Part shown: piece after piece, positions 16,790 to 25,368 of the stretch | How positions within the stretch are numbered: the stretch's first letter is position 1 | Layout: each line of letters begins with the position of its first letter | Assembly: GCA_000719695.1 (NCBI GenBank) | Contig: JOHN01000033.1 | Span: 1-64,000, forward strand | DNA from: Streptomyces sp. NRRL F-6131 | GTDB lineage: Bacteria; Actinomycetota; Actinomycetes; Streptomycetales; Streptomycetaceae | DNA length: 64,000 nt | Direction of reading: 5' to 3' | Translations under genes and position numbers: made by a program | The notes under the pieces: generated by a model | Database searches by the model: none | The model's input: the letters and a program-made list of their open reading frames with translations, nothing else | Told to the model about the DNA's origin: nothing

Positions 16790-17911
16790 TTACAGGTTGG
16801 CGAGTCGGGCGGTGGTCTCGGCGATCGCGGGCGAGCAGGTCATGCCCCGGCCGCCGGGGCCGGTGACCAGCCAGACGCCGTCGCGGACCCGCTCGCGGTG
16901 GACGACCCGGGTGGTGTCGACGCACTGCGCGTAGACACCGGCCCAGCGGCGGCGGACCCGGGGCAGCGGGCGGCCGAGCAGGTCCTCGGCCACGCCCACC
17001 AGGTGGTCGTACGGGTCCTCGACCACGTCGAAGCCGAAGGGCTGGTCGTACTCGTGGGTGTCGCCGACGGTCAGTCCGCCGTCCCGGCGCTGGACCATCA
17101 GCAGCTGCATCCTGTGCTCGGCGGCGATCGGCGGCTGCGGCTGGACCTCGCGGAGGCGGTCCAGGGCGCCGCCGGCGAAGGCCGGGTAGTAGCGGAAGGA
17201 GTCGCCGTCGGCGACCGAGGTGGTCAGCGGCTCGTCCAGCGGGTCGGTCTGCATCATCTGCAGTCGCACCTTGCGGACCGGGAGGGCGGGCGCGAGTTCG
17301 CGGACCAGTCCGCCCAGCCAGGCGCCGGTGCAGAGGATCACCAGGTCGCCGGTGTGGACGTCGCCGTGGTCGTCGCGGACGGCGTTCTCGCCGATGACGT
17401 CGCGGACCTCGCGCCCGGGCAGGAAGGTGTACCGGCCGGTGGCGGTCAGGGCGGCGCGCAGCGCGGGCTGGGCGGTGCGCGGCTCGACGGCGGCGTCGCG
17501 CTCGCACCACAGGGCGCCGAGCAGCTTGCCGCGCAGGGCGGGGTTGGCGGCCCGGGTCTGCTCCGGGTCGAGCAGCCGGTAGCCGCGCGCGGCGGCGTCG
17601 GGCAGGGTCAGGGCCTCCTCGGCGACGGCGAGTTCGGCCTCGGTGCGGACGGCGGTGAGCGAGCCGTTGGCGCGGAAGCCGAGGTCGGGGACCTGTCCGC
17701 CGATCCGCTCCCACAGCTCGCGGGCCCGGAGCGCGGTGTCCAGTTCCTCGCCCTGTGCCCGGCCGCTGACCCAGACCAGGCCGAAGTTGCGCACCGAGGC
17801 GCCGCGCGCCTCCGTCTCGCGCTCCAGGTGGACGACCTCGTGGCCGCGTTCGACGGCCTGCCAGGCGTGCATGGTGCCGAGCACGCCTGCTCCTACGACG
17901 ATGACTCTCAT
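16790..17911 (-). CDS. FAD-dependent amine oxidoreductase (TIGR03364 type)
   Basis: A 373-residue DAO-family flavoprotein. The ADP-binding motif VVGAGVLGTMHA begins at residue 5, and the C-terminal FAD segment is VTGPGGRGMTCSPAIAE. This family is known to sit beside phosphonatase-like hydrolases and was proposed to deaminate aminophosphonates oxidatively; I recall later work (PbfD) showing activity on N-methylated 2-aminoethylphosphonate, giving phosphonoacetaldehyde. Here it is the first gene of a two-gene operon with the PhnX-like enzyme, and the shared inverted repeat lies 70 bases before its start. This makes a second, hydrolytic C-P cleavage route in the locus. Confidence 0.87.
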   Translation of the reverse strand: MRVIVVGAGVLGTMHAWQAVERGHEVVHLERETEARGASVRNFGLVWVSGRAQGEELDTALRARELWERIGGQVPDLGFRANGSLTAVRTEAELAVAEEALTLPDAAARGYRLLDPEQTRAANPALRGKLLGALWCERDAAVEPRTAQPALRAALTATGRYTFLPGREVRDVIGENAVRDDHGDVHTGDLVILCTGAWLGGLVRELAPALPVRKVRLQMMQTDPLDEPLTTSVADGDSFRYYPAFAGGALDRLREVQPQPPIAAEHRMQLLMVQRRDGGLTVGDTHEYDQPFGFDVVEDPYDHLVGVAEDLLGRPLPRVRRRWAGVYAQCVDTTRVVHRERVRDGVWLVTGPGGRGMTCSPAIAETTARLANL

Positions 17912-17980
17912 GCGGCCAGGCTGGTGCCGTCAGGTGACCGCGGGGAGTCCGAACGGCGGCCCGCAGATGAACCGCCCGAA

Positions 17981-17998
17981 AAGTTGTACAGCCAACAT
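17981..17998 (-). promoter_or_regulatory. Operator-like inverted repeat, copy 3
   Basis: Read on the minus strand as ATGTTGGCTGTACAACTT, this matches copy 1 at 16 of 18 positions. It is 70 bases upstream of the FAD oxidoreductase start and ties that operon to the oxygenase fusion and importer. Confidence 0.75.
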
Positions 17999-18045
17999 GA
18001 CGCCGCTCGGTCCCGAACGGCCCGGCGTCGGGCGCGGGCCCGGGG

Positions 18046-18558
18046 TCAGCGGCGGACGGCCGCCCGCAGGTAGTGGCGCCGGCCGAACCTCGGCTCGTCC
18101 ACCGCCGTCAGCTCCTCCACCTGGAACCGGTACAGCGCCGCCGCGCCGCCGCCGGTCAGGAACTGCGTCCGGATCTCCTCGTCCCGCGCGAAGGCCGGGT
18201 ACCGCCCCTGGTACGCGGCCAGCGCCGCCTCGGCCTGCCGCCCCCACGCCTCCCCGGCGCTGCCGGTCAGCTGGAGGCCGCGCAGCTGCTCGCCGAAGAG
18301 CGGCGGCGGCAGGAAGACGGTGGCCGCCGCCCGGGCCTCCTCGGCCAGGTGGTGGCTGTGCCGGGTGGCGCGCTCGCTGACGAAGTAGAGGACGAGGTCC
18401 TCGTCGTAGGCGAAGAAGGCGAGGTTGGCGTGCGGGCCGTGCTCGTGGCCGGCGGTCGCCAGGGTGAGCACCATCGCCTCGGCCAGCAGCCCTTCGACGC
18501 CCTTGCCGAGTTCCTCGGCCGGCCAGTCCCCCTGGGTGATGTCGAGTCGGTACGGCAT
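18046..18558 (-). CDS. Pyridoxamine 5'-phosphate oxidase-like FMN-barrel protein
   Basis: A 170-residue split-barrel protein of the PNPOx-like superfamily, whose members bind FMN, F420 or heme and act as oxidoreductases. The pattern of strands (MVLTLATAG...ANLAFFAYDEDLVLYFVSE, then a basic RATRHSHHL helix) is the flavin-binding half of the barrel. The ATG at 18556-18558 has GGAGGGAAG upstream. The true vitamin B6 enzyme is longer and carries extra substrate residues, so a PdxH assignment is not supported. About 209 bases to the next gene on the same strand hold no recognisable signal. Confidence 0.75.
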   Translation of the reverse strand: MPYRLDITQGDWPAEELGKGVEGLLAEAMVLTLATAGHEHGPHANLAFFAYDEDLVLYFVSERATRHSHHLAEEARAAATVFLPPPLFGEQLRGLQLTGSAGEAWGRQAEAALAAYQGRYPAFARDEEIRTQFLTGGGAAALYRFQVEELTAVDEPRFGRRHYLRAAVRR

Positions 18559-18767
18559 GGGCAGCACTTCCCTCCACTGGCACGCCCGGCGCGCGGCGCC
18601 CTGGCACGACTGAGCCGGGCGGGTGCTCCCCTCGGGGGCCGCCGCGCCCGGCTCACATGCTCTCCCCGCCGTCCCGGCCACACAAGGGTCGGGACAACCG
18701 CCGCCCGGTGCCGGCACCGGCGGTTCGCACCGCCCGGTCGGCACGGTCGGCGTGTCCGGTCCCGTGC

Positions 18768-19487
18768 TCAGTCCCGCCGGACGCCGACCGGCCGGCGGGC
18801 GTGCGCCACCGCCGCCGCGGCGCCCGTGCCGAGCAGCGGCCGCAGCGGACCGCCGCGGGCGTGCGCCACCAGCGGCGCGGCCCGCCCGGCCGCGAGCGCG
18901 AGCACCACCGCCACCAGGACGCCGACCACCGCACCGACCAGGACGTCGTGCGGGTAGTGCACCCCGACCCAGACCCGGGAGGCCCCCATCAGCGCGGCGG
19001 CCACCAGGGCGAGCGCGCCGATCCGCCGGTCGACGAGCAGCAGGGCGGCGGCGGCCGAGAAGGCGATCACGGTGTGGTTGCTCGGGAAGGACCAGTCACC
19101 GGCCCCCGGGCAGGTCTCCAGGGTGTCCCGCACCCGCAGCTGCGCGCACGGCCGGACCTCCTCCACCAGCCGCTTGAACCCTGAGTTGACCGCGTAGGCG
19201 AGCAGCACGATCAGCGGCGAGGCCAGCACCCGGGCCATCACCGCCGGACCGGCGCCGCGCGCCCGCCACCAGGCGGCGAGCATCAGCAGCGCGAAGAGGC
19301 CGAGGCCGAGCAGCGACCAGACCTCGACCAGCCGGTTGAACCAGTGCGGCGCGGCGTCCGCCCAGTCGACCACCCGGCCGTAGAGGCCGCCGTCGATGCC
19401 GCTGCCGTCGTACACCGCCAGCCCGCGGACCGGGGCCGACGGGAGCCCGGCGGCCGGGAGCCCGACGGCCGGGGCGGCGGCCGTCAC
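18768..19487 (-). CDS. PAP2-family membrane phosphatase
   Basis: A 239-residue type 2 phosphatidic acid phosphatase family protein. The three catalytic motifs are present: FKRLVEEVRP (K-x6-RP), FPSNHT (PSGH-type), and SRVWVGVHYPHDV (S-R-x5-H-x3-D). About six membrane helices carry these on the outer face. The family dephosphorylates lipid phosphates such as phosphatidate or undecaprenyl pyrophosphate. The GTG at 19485-19487 is preceded by AAGGAGG at 6 bases, which decides the start over a longer GC-driven frame. It is divergent from the GAF regulator gene. Confidence 0.9.
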   Translation of the reverse strand: MTAAAPAVGLPAAGLPSAPVRGLAVYDGSGIDGGLYGRVVDWADAAPHWFNRLVEVWSLLGLGLFALLMLAAWWRARGAGPAVMARVLASPLIVLLAYAVNSGFKRLVEEVRPCAQLRVRDTLETCPGAGDWSFPSNHTVIAFSAAAALLLVDRRIGALALVAAALMGASRVWVGVHYPHDVLVGAVVGVLVAVVLALAAGRAAPLVAHARGGPLRPLLGTGAAAAVAHARRPVGVRRD

Positions 19488-19842
19488 CGGCGGCCTCCTT
19501 CGTGACGGCGGGCCCGGCGGGCGCGGAACAGTTCGCAAACAGTCGGGAGCATGGAGACAACTACTACCAGACCGGCGGTCAACCAGGGATAACGGCCGAT
19601 ATCGGGCGCGGTCGAGCCGGATCACCGCCGGCCCGACGCCCACCGCGGTGACCAGAATGTGGACATGCGCCCCCCGGACGCGCCCGTGCGCCGGGCGCGC
19701 ACCCCGAAGGCCCGGCGCGTCCGGTTGCCGTCCCGGGCCTCGACCGTCCCGGAACTGGGCGTCCGCCCACCGCTCCCCGCCCCGTTCCGCCCCCCTCTCC
19801 ACCCCCGACCGGACACCCCGAGTCATTGGCATGTCCATTCTC

Positions 19843-19856
19843 ATACCGTCTGGTAT
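19843..19856. promoter_or_regulatory. Perfect short palindrome in a 472-base divergent gap
   Basis: ATACC-GTCT-GGTAT is a perfect 5-bp inverted repeat, 103 bases upstream of the GAF regulator start. It is a candidate operator, perhaps autoregulatory. The rest of the gap 19488-19959 between the PAP2 and GAF genes shows no further gene or clear signal. Confidence 0.4.
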
Positions 19857-19959
19857 TCCGAGTTGGCAGACCCCATCCCCAGGAACGGGTGGCGCCCGTA
19901 CTCTTTCGTCAGCGCGTCGACCCCGGCGTGCCCTCGAACGGCGGCGAGGAGCGAAACGA

Positions 19960-21426
19960 GTGCGGCAGCCAGGACGGCAGACCCGACGACCCGAACGTCG
20001 TCCTGCGCAGACCGCGGCCGAACTGGCCAAGGTCCACGAGCGCGCCCTCGCCGAGGCCGCCGCCCGCAGCGCCACCCGGGACACCACCGCCCCCGACGAC
20101 CCCTCGCTCTTCCAGCCCCGCCCCGAGATCGGCGACTCCTGGGAACGGCTGCGCCGCCTCGGCCTCGACCCCGACGCGGGCGCCGCCGCCGTCCACCTCG
20201 GTCCCGCCGAGATCGAACGCCGCCGCCGCACCAGCGGCCTCGACCCGCTGCTCCCCGTGCTGCGCGACACCCTGCTCGAACAGCCCGGCCAGCCCCCGCT
20301 GATCCTCGCCATCGCCGACGCCGACGGCCACATCCTCTGGCAGGAGGGCGAGCGCGGCCTGCGCCGCAGCGCCGACCGGATCGGCTTCCTCACCGGCGCC
20401 CGCTGGATCGAGGAGAGCGTCGGCACCAACGGCATCGCCGCCGCGCTGCGCGCCCAGCGCCCGATGCAGGTCCACTCCGCCGAGCACTACCTGCGCAGTC
20501 ACCACTCCTGGACCTGCGTCGCCGCCCCCGTGCACGACCCCGGCACCGGCCGGCTGATCGGTGCGATCAACCTCAGCGGCCCGGCCCACTCCGTCCGCCC
20601 CTACCTGCTCCAGCTGACCGCCACCGCCGCCCGGCTCGCCGAGACCGAACTGCGCGCCCGCCGCCTGGAGTCGCTGCACCACCTGCGCACCCTCGCCGCC
20701 CCGATGCTGGCCCGGGTGAACGGTCCCGCCCTGGTCGTCGACGCGGCCGGCTGGACGGCCGCCGCGGCGGGCCTGCCACCACCCGCCCGGCTGCGGCTGC
20801 CCGCCGAGGGCTGGGGCCCGACCGCCGTGCACTGGCTGCCCAGCCTGGGCGAGTGCGTGATCGAGCCGCTCGCCGACGGCTGGCTGATCCGCCCGGTCCT
20901 GCCGCTGGACACCGCACCCGCCCCGGCCGACACCTCCGAGGGCCCCGGCGGCCCGGGGCCGCTCGCCGAGCAGGCCGAGGGCGCCCGGGTCCGGCTCGAC
21001 CTGCGCCGCGCGGGCAGCCCCGCGCTCTCGGTGCACGGCGCCGCCGGCAGCTGGTCGCACGCGCTCAGCCCCCGCCACGCCGAACTCCTGCTGCTGCTCG
21101 CCACCGAGCGGGACGGACTCAGCGCGGCCCAGCTGGCCGACGCCCTGTTCGGGGACCCGGCCCGGACGGTGACGGTGCGGGCCGAACTCTCCCGGCTCCG
21201 CCGCCACCTGGGCGGCCTGCTGGCCCACCGGCCGTACCGCTTCGCCGAATCGGTCCTGGTCACCGTGGTCGGCCCGGAGGACCCCTACGACCTGCTGCCG
21301 TCCTCCTCGGGCCCGGCCGTGCGCCGGCTCCGCGCGGGACTCGCCGCCGGCACCGTCCGGCTGCCCGGCGCCCCGGCGCTGCCGCCCGGTGCCCGGTCCG
21401 GCCGCGTCCCGCTGCCGCCCCCCTAG
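19960..21426 (+). CDS. GAF-domain transcriptional regulator
   Basis: A 488-residue regulator. Residues about 55-235 form the AcoR-type N-terminal sensor: a leading helix (GDSWERLRRLGLDP), then a GAF fold with WIEESVGTNGIAAAL and the tail HHSWTCVAAPVHDPGTGRLIGAINLSG. The C-terminal part (SPRHAELLLLLA...LSAAQLADALFG...VRAELSRLRRHLG) is a winged-helix DNA-binding segment. The AAA+ sigma-54 domain of true AcoR is absent, as is usual in actinobacteria. GTG at 19960 has GAGGAG 8 bases before it. Ligand and targets are unknown. Confidence 0.82.
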   Translation: MRQPGRQTRRPERRPAQTAAELAKVHERALAEAAARSATRDTTAPDDPSLFQPRPEIGDSWERLRRLGLDPDAGAAAVHLGPAEIERRRRTSGLDPLLPVLRDTLLEQPGQPPLILAIADADGHILWQEGERGLRRSADRIGFLTGARWIEESVGTNGIAAALRAQRPMQVHSAEHYLRSHHSWTCVAAPVHDPGTGRLIGAINLSGPAHSVRPYLLQLTATAARLAETELRARRLESLHHLRTLAAPMLARVNGPALVVDAAGWTAAAAGLPPPARLRLPAEGWGPTAVHWLPSLGECVIEPLADGWLIRPVLPLDTAPAPADTSEGPGGPGPLAEQAEGARVRLDLRRAGSPALSVHGAAGSWSHALSPRHAELLLLLATERDGLSAAQLADALFGDPARTVTVRAELSRLRRHLGGLLAHRPYRFAESVLVTVVGPEDPYDLLPSSSGPAVRRLRAGLAAGTVRLPGAPALPPGARSGRVPLPPP

Positions 21427-21450
21427 GGCGTGTCCGACATTCCCGCCGGG

Positions 21451-21954
21451 TCAGCGACCGCCGGCCAGCAGTTCGGACAGCTCGGCGTCGGTCGGCCCGT
21501 GGGCCTGCTCCGCCTCCTCCGACACCAGCGCGTACGTCCGGTCCAGCCAGGCGCGGACCTTCGGCTTGGAGACCTCCAGCAGGGCGCTGCCGTGCGGTGA
21601 TTCGAGCGCCAGGTGCAACGTCGAGCCGTGGCACGGACAGTAGGCCGGCCACAGCTTGACGTCGCCCTGACCGCTCAACGAGCGGAGGCCGTCGCGCAAC
21701 AGTTCGCGCGAGAACACCCAGTCGGCCTCGTCCGGCCGCCCCAGGTGGAACGTCAGCAGCACCTCGTACGGGCGCGCGGCGTCGAACCGGAACCGCGTAC
21801 GGACCTCTCCGACCACCTCCTCGCCCAACGAGATCCGCAGGGGCAGCACCTCCTCCACCGCCGCCGGAGCGGCGGTGGAGCCTGCCTCATCGCCGCCCGT
21901 GGGGGTAGCGGCGAGGGGGGCACTGGAGGGTGCTGACAGCGGGTCGGGCGGCAT
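21451..21954 (-). CDS. SsgA-family sporulation/cell-division regulator
   Basis: A 167-residue SsgA-like protein, a family restricted to sporulating actinobacteria that positions septa and cell-wall machinery. The family core begins near residue 38 (LPLRISLGEEVVGEVRTRFRFDAARPYEVLLTF) and includes DEADWVFSRELLRDGL and the C-terminal KVRAWLDRTYALV. A Pro/Ala/Ser-rich lead of about 37 residues precedes it and is unusually long for the family, although the ATG at 21952-21954 has GGAGAG at good spacing. Which paralogue (SsgA-G) it is cannot be decided here. It is divergent from a secreted or membrane-anchored protein gene. Confidence 0.9.
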   Translation of the reverse strand: MPPDPLSAPSSAPLAATPTGGDEAGSTAAPAAVEEVLPLRISLGEEVVGEVRTRFRFDAARPYEVLLTFHLGRPDEADWVFSRELLRDGLRSLSGQGDVKLWPAYCPCHGSTLHLALESPHGSALLEVSKPKVRAWLDRTYALVSEEAEQAHGPTDAELSELLAGGR

Positions 21955-22420
21955 GACGGTCTCTCCGGGACGGCTTGGAATGCCACCCAGACTGCGCCAC
22001 CGCGCGACGGCCGGGCAAGGGTTGCAAGGGGGTTGCAATAATCCCCGCACCGTCCCCGGGTCCCTTACCCCGCTTGTCGGACGGACCGTCAACTTCCGCT
22101 CCGCGTAGGGTTGTCCACGGATTCGATCAATTCGACCCGAGCACTGGCCACCGCCCGGGTACCCGCTGCTACGCTCGTCCCCCTGCCGGCGCGCACGCCC
22201 GCGCGCGAGCCCGGTGGACTCCGCACGCGCGCACCCGGGAGGACACCCGGACCGCGCCCGGACGAACTCCCGGACGACGCTTCCCGATCGGACCCGATCG
22301 GACCGGCCGCGCCGGGTGGACCCGGCGGCCGTCCACCCGGTCCGGCGGCACCGGCGCCGCCGTCGGTACGTGGGAGAATGCGACGACCGCAACGGCGACT
22401 TCAGGGGAGGGAGGGGTCCG
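21955..22420. other. 466-base divergent intergenic region
   Basis: The region between the SsgA-like gene and the membrane-anchored protein gene is rich in CCG/CGG repeats. I see no further gene or clear operator in it. Apparent open frames on the plus strand are compositional. It must hold both promoters. Confidence 0.5.
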
Positions 22421-23890
22421 GTGGGTCCGTCCGAGGACACCGGGCAGGACACGGCGTACGCGCACGACCGGCACCGCACGCGACACGGCCGACACGGTCG
22501 GCCCGGACCGTTCGGCGGCCGTCTGCGGCTGCCCACCCTGCGGTTCTCCGGCGCCGCGATGGCGATGTCCACCGTCGTGGGCATCAGCATCGCCACCACC
22601 TTCCTGTTGAGCGAGCAGCAGGGCGTGGGCCGTCGCGCCGGGGTCGCCCGGGTCGGCTCCAGCGCCCCGCCGCCCAGCCCGGCCACCGACCCCGACACCG
22701 CCTCCGGCACCACGTCCGGACCCGCGACCGCCTCCGGCACCACGGCCGACCGGGACACCGGCGGACCGGCCACCACCGCGGGACGGCCCCCGTCCGCCCC
22801 GACCGCGCCCCTGCCCGGGGCGGCGGGCCCGACGGCCGGCGCCCCCGACGGCACCCCCGGTCCGCGCTCCGCCACCCCGGCCGCGCCCCGCGGCGGCGCC
22901 CCGTCCGGCGTGCCGCTGGCCGAGGGACCGCCGCCCCGGCACGGCGTGACCGGCGAACCGGCCGGGCCGCACCCCGGCGGCACCGGCACGGGCGGCACCG
23001 GCACCGGTGCGGAGACCCTGGCGGGCGGGCAGCCCACCGAGGAGCAGCTCGCGGCCCGCGACGCCGAGCGGCAGCCGCTCGGCCGGCCCGCCGAGGAGTC
23101 GACGCCCACCGCGCCGGCCCCGACCACCCCCTCCCCCTCGCCGACCGCGCCCCGCCCCTTCCTCCCCACCCCGGGCGCCCCCGAGCCGCCCCCGCGGGAA
23201 TGGACCGGCGAGGTCCTCGGCACCACGCCCGACACCGTCGACGGCGCCGGGACCGCCGTCACCAAGAGCGGCAGCGGCGGCACCGGGAGCAGCGGCGGCG
23301 GCCGGGAGGACGCCGACGACCAGGCGCTCACCGGTGCGGCCCTGGTCCAGCCGCTCGGCCGCGACGGCACCCGCCACCTGCTCGCGCTGACCGTCACCGA
23401 ACCGCTCACCGCCCTCCAGGCCGAGTTCCGCCTGTCCCCGGGCGCGCTGGCCCCCGGCACCGGCACCGCCTGGACGGACCTCGCGGGCGCCGTGATCACC
23501 ACCCACCACGAACGCGGCGCGGCGGTGTACCGCTTCACCACCGCGCCGGGCACGGACGTCCGCCCGGGCCAGTACACCTTCGCGGTGCGCGGCACCCGGT
23601 CGCCCGCCGTACGGCCGACCGCGCCGGGGCCGTCCCGGACCCCCGCGCCGCGCGGCGGCGGGCCCCGGACGGCGGAGCCCCGCAGCTCGGAGCCCCGCAC
23701 CACCGAGCCCCGCACCACCGAGTCCCGTGCCTCGGAACCCCGGACCGCCGAGTCCTGGAACGCCAGCGCCTTCGGCATCGACCGGCCGCGCGCCGTCGCC
23801 GCCCTCGGCGGCTTCGCACCGCCGACGGTCACCGGCCCCGCCGTACCGGCACCCCGGGCGTCCGTCCCCACGCCCGCGCCCGTCCGCTGA
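22421..23890 (+). CDS. Membrane-anchored Pro/Thr/Ala-rich protein of unknown function
   Basis: A 489-residue product, not recognised. After about 45 His/Arg-rich residues comes one hydrophobic segment (AAMAMSTVVGISIATTFLL, about residues 46-65) that would anchor the protein with most of it outside. Residues 70-310 are a low-complexity Pro/Thr/Gly/Ala spacer. A globular-looking part follows (about 305-390: ALVQPLGRDGTRHLLALTV...LQAEFRLSPGAL...YRFTTAPGTDVRPGQYTFAVRG), then a repeat of the type EPRTTEPRTTESRASEPR. The GTG at 22421 is preceded by GGAGGG. A cell-surface role near an SsgA-family gene is inference. Confidence 0.65.
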   Translation: MGPSEDTGQDTAYAHDRHRTRHGRHGRPGPFGGRLRLPTLRFSGAAMAMSTVVGISIATTFLLSEQQGVGRRAGVARVGSSAPPPSPATDPDTASGTTSGPATASGTTADRDTGGPATTAGRPPSAPTAPLPGAAGPTAGAPDGTPGPRSATPAAPRGGAPSGVPLAEGPPPRHGVTGEPAGPHPGGTGTGGTGTGAETLAGGQPTEEQLAARDAERQPLGRPAEESTPTAPAPTTPSPSPTAPRPFLPTPGAPEPPPREWTGEVLGTTPDTVDGAGTAVTKSGSGGTGSSGGGREDADDQALTGAALVQPLGRDGTRHLLALTVTEPLTALQAEFRLSPGALAPGTGTAWTDLAGAVITTHHERGAAVYRFTTAPGTDVRPGQYTFAVRGTRSPAVRPTAPGPSRTPAPRGGGPRTAEPRSSEPRTTEPRTTESRASEPRTAESWNASAFGIDRPRAVAALGGFAPPTVTGPAVPAPRASVPTPAPVR

Positions 23891-24079
23891 CCGCCCCGGC
23901 CCGAGTCCGGCGGTCGGCCCCGGCGGTCGACCCCGGCTCCGGCCGGTCCGACAACCCGACAGGTCAGCGGCCCGATCGGGCTCATCCGGCCGGGCTCGTT
24001 CGTTACTGTGGTCGCCAGTCGGCACAGCCGCCCCATTCGCCGGGGCCGGCCCCGCACCACCGCATCCCAGGAGGAGTTC

Positions 24080-25304
24080 GTGTCCACGGTCCTGACCCAA
24101 GGCGGCAACGCCCCGCTGACCGCCGCGCGGGTGACCGTCGAGGTCACCGCACCCAAGGCGCTGGATGTCTCGGGCCTGCTGCTGACCGATGCCGGAAAGG
24201 TCCGTTCGGACGACGACTTCGTCTTCTACAACGCCCCCAACGGCCCGGGCGTGACCCACCGTCCGGCCGCCGCGGGCTCCCCGGACGCCATCATCGTCGA
24301 CACCGCGGCCGTCCCCGCCGGGATCACCAAGATCGTGGTGACCGCCAGCCCCGACGAGGCCGGCGCCACCTTCGCCGGCATCGAGCCGACCGCGACCGTC
24401 CGGGACGCCGCCTCCGGCGAGGTGCTGGTCACCTTCACCCCGCCGCCGCTCGGCCGGGAGACCGCGCTGATCGTGGTCGAGGTCTACCAGCGCAACGGCG
24501 CCTGGAAGGTCCGCGCGGTCGGCCAGGGCTACGCGAACGGCCTGGCCGGCATCGCCACCGACTTCGGCGTCTCGGTCGACGACCAGCCGACCCCGACCCC
24601 GACCCCGGCACCCGCCGCCGGCCGCCGCCGTCGACCCCCGGCTGGCCATGGCCTCCGCCCCGCCGATGCCGCAGTCCGCTCCCCCGATGCCGCCCGCCCC
24701 GCCCGCCGCGGCCGCGCCCTCCCTCACCAAGGTCACCCTGGACAAGGGCCGGGTCAGCCTCACCAAGGGCGGCTCGGTCTCCCTGGAGAAGAACGGCAAG
24801 CCGTTCCTCTCCTCGATCCGGATGGGCCTCGGCTGGGAGCCCGCCGGCCGCGGCCGCAACATCGACCTCGACGCCTCCTGCCTCGCCTTCGACGCCAAGC
24901 GGGAGAAGCTGGACACCGCCTGGTTCATGAAGCTGGGCATCTTCAACGGCGCGATCGCCCACTCCGGCGACAACCTGACCGGCGAGGGCGGCGGCGACGA
25001 CGAGTCGATCACCGTCCACCTCAACGGCCTGCCGCCGGAGGTCTGCGGCCTGGTCTTCGTGGTGAACTCCTTCTCCGGCCAGAAGTTCACCGAGGTCAAG
25101 AACGCCTACTGCCGCCTGGTCGACGCCTCCACCAACGAGGAGCTGGTCCGCTTCGACCTCACCCACTCCGAGTCCCGCACCGGCGTGGTGATGTGCAAGC
25201 TGGTCCGCCAGTACTCGGGCGAGTGGGTGATGACCGCGATCGGCGAGTACGTCGACGCCAAGACCGCCCGCGCCATGGTCAAGCCGGCCGCCTCGATGCT
25301 CTGA
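24080..25304 (+). CDS. Two-domain TerD-family protein with a frameshift in the linker
   Basis: Two TerD domains are encoded in different frames. The first runs from GTG at 24080 (AGGAGGAG upstream) through NAPLTAARVTVEVTAPK, DFVFYNAPNGPGV and GQGYANGLAGIATDFGVSVDD to a PTPTPTPAP linker. Continuing in that frame gives Arg-rich nonsense to 25375. A +1 shift in the GCC/CCG repeat at about 24610-24630 gives AAAVDPRLAMASAPP and then the complete second TerD domain ending at 25304. Intact two-domain relatives occur in Streptomyces as I recall them. TerD proteins bind calcium and are linked to tellurite and stress responses. The shift is either a real mutation or a sequencing error in a repetitive stretch. 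Confidence 0.75.
24648..25304 (+). CDS. Second TerD domain, separately readable frame
   Basis: This is the 3' part of the frameshifted gene, open as a 218-residue frame from ATG at 24648. After a Pro/Ala/Met-rich lead it carries the TerD fold: VTLDKGRVSLTKGGSVSL, GRNIDLDASCLAFD and HSGDNLTGEGGGDDESI, the last two forming the calcium-binding acidic loops. No convincing ribosome-binding site precedes the ATG, so independent expression is doubtful. Read together with the upstream domain, it restores a normal two-domain protein. Confidence 0.7.
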   Translation: MASAPPMPQSAPPMPPAPPAAAAPSLTKVTLDKGRVSLTKGGSVSLEKNGKPFLSSIRMGLGWEPAGRGRNIDLDASCLAFDAKREKLDTAWFMKLGIFNGAIAHSGDNLTGEGGGDDESITVHLNGLPPEVCGLVFVVNSFSGQKFTEVKNAYCRLVDASTNEELVRFDLTHSESRTGVVMCKLVRQYSGEWVMTAIGEYVDAKTARAMVKPAASML

Positions 25305-25368
25305 CGCCCGGCCGGACGGCGGGAGAAAACGACTGGACCTCCCGCCGTCCGCCGCGCATCATGTCCGG

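Noticed and set aside
17912..17980. PHO box before the FAD oxidoreductase/phosphonatase operon
   Set aside because: GGTCACC and GGCACC motifs are present on the minus strand but are 10 rather than 11 bases apart and match the consensus poorly.
24600..24650. Programmed ribosomal frameshifting in the TerD gene
   Set aside because: No slippery sequence with a stimulatory structure of known type was recognised. A GCC-repeat indel or sequencing error is simpler.
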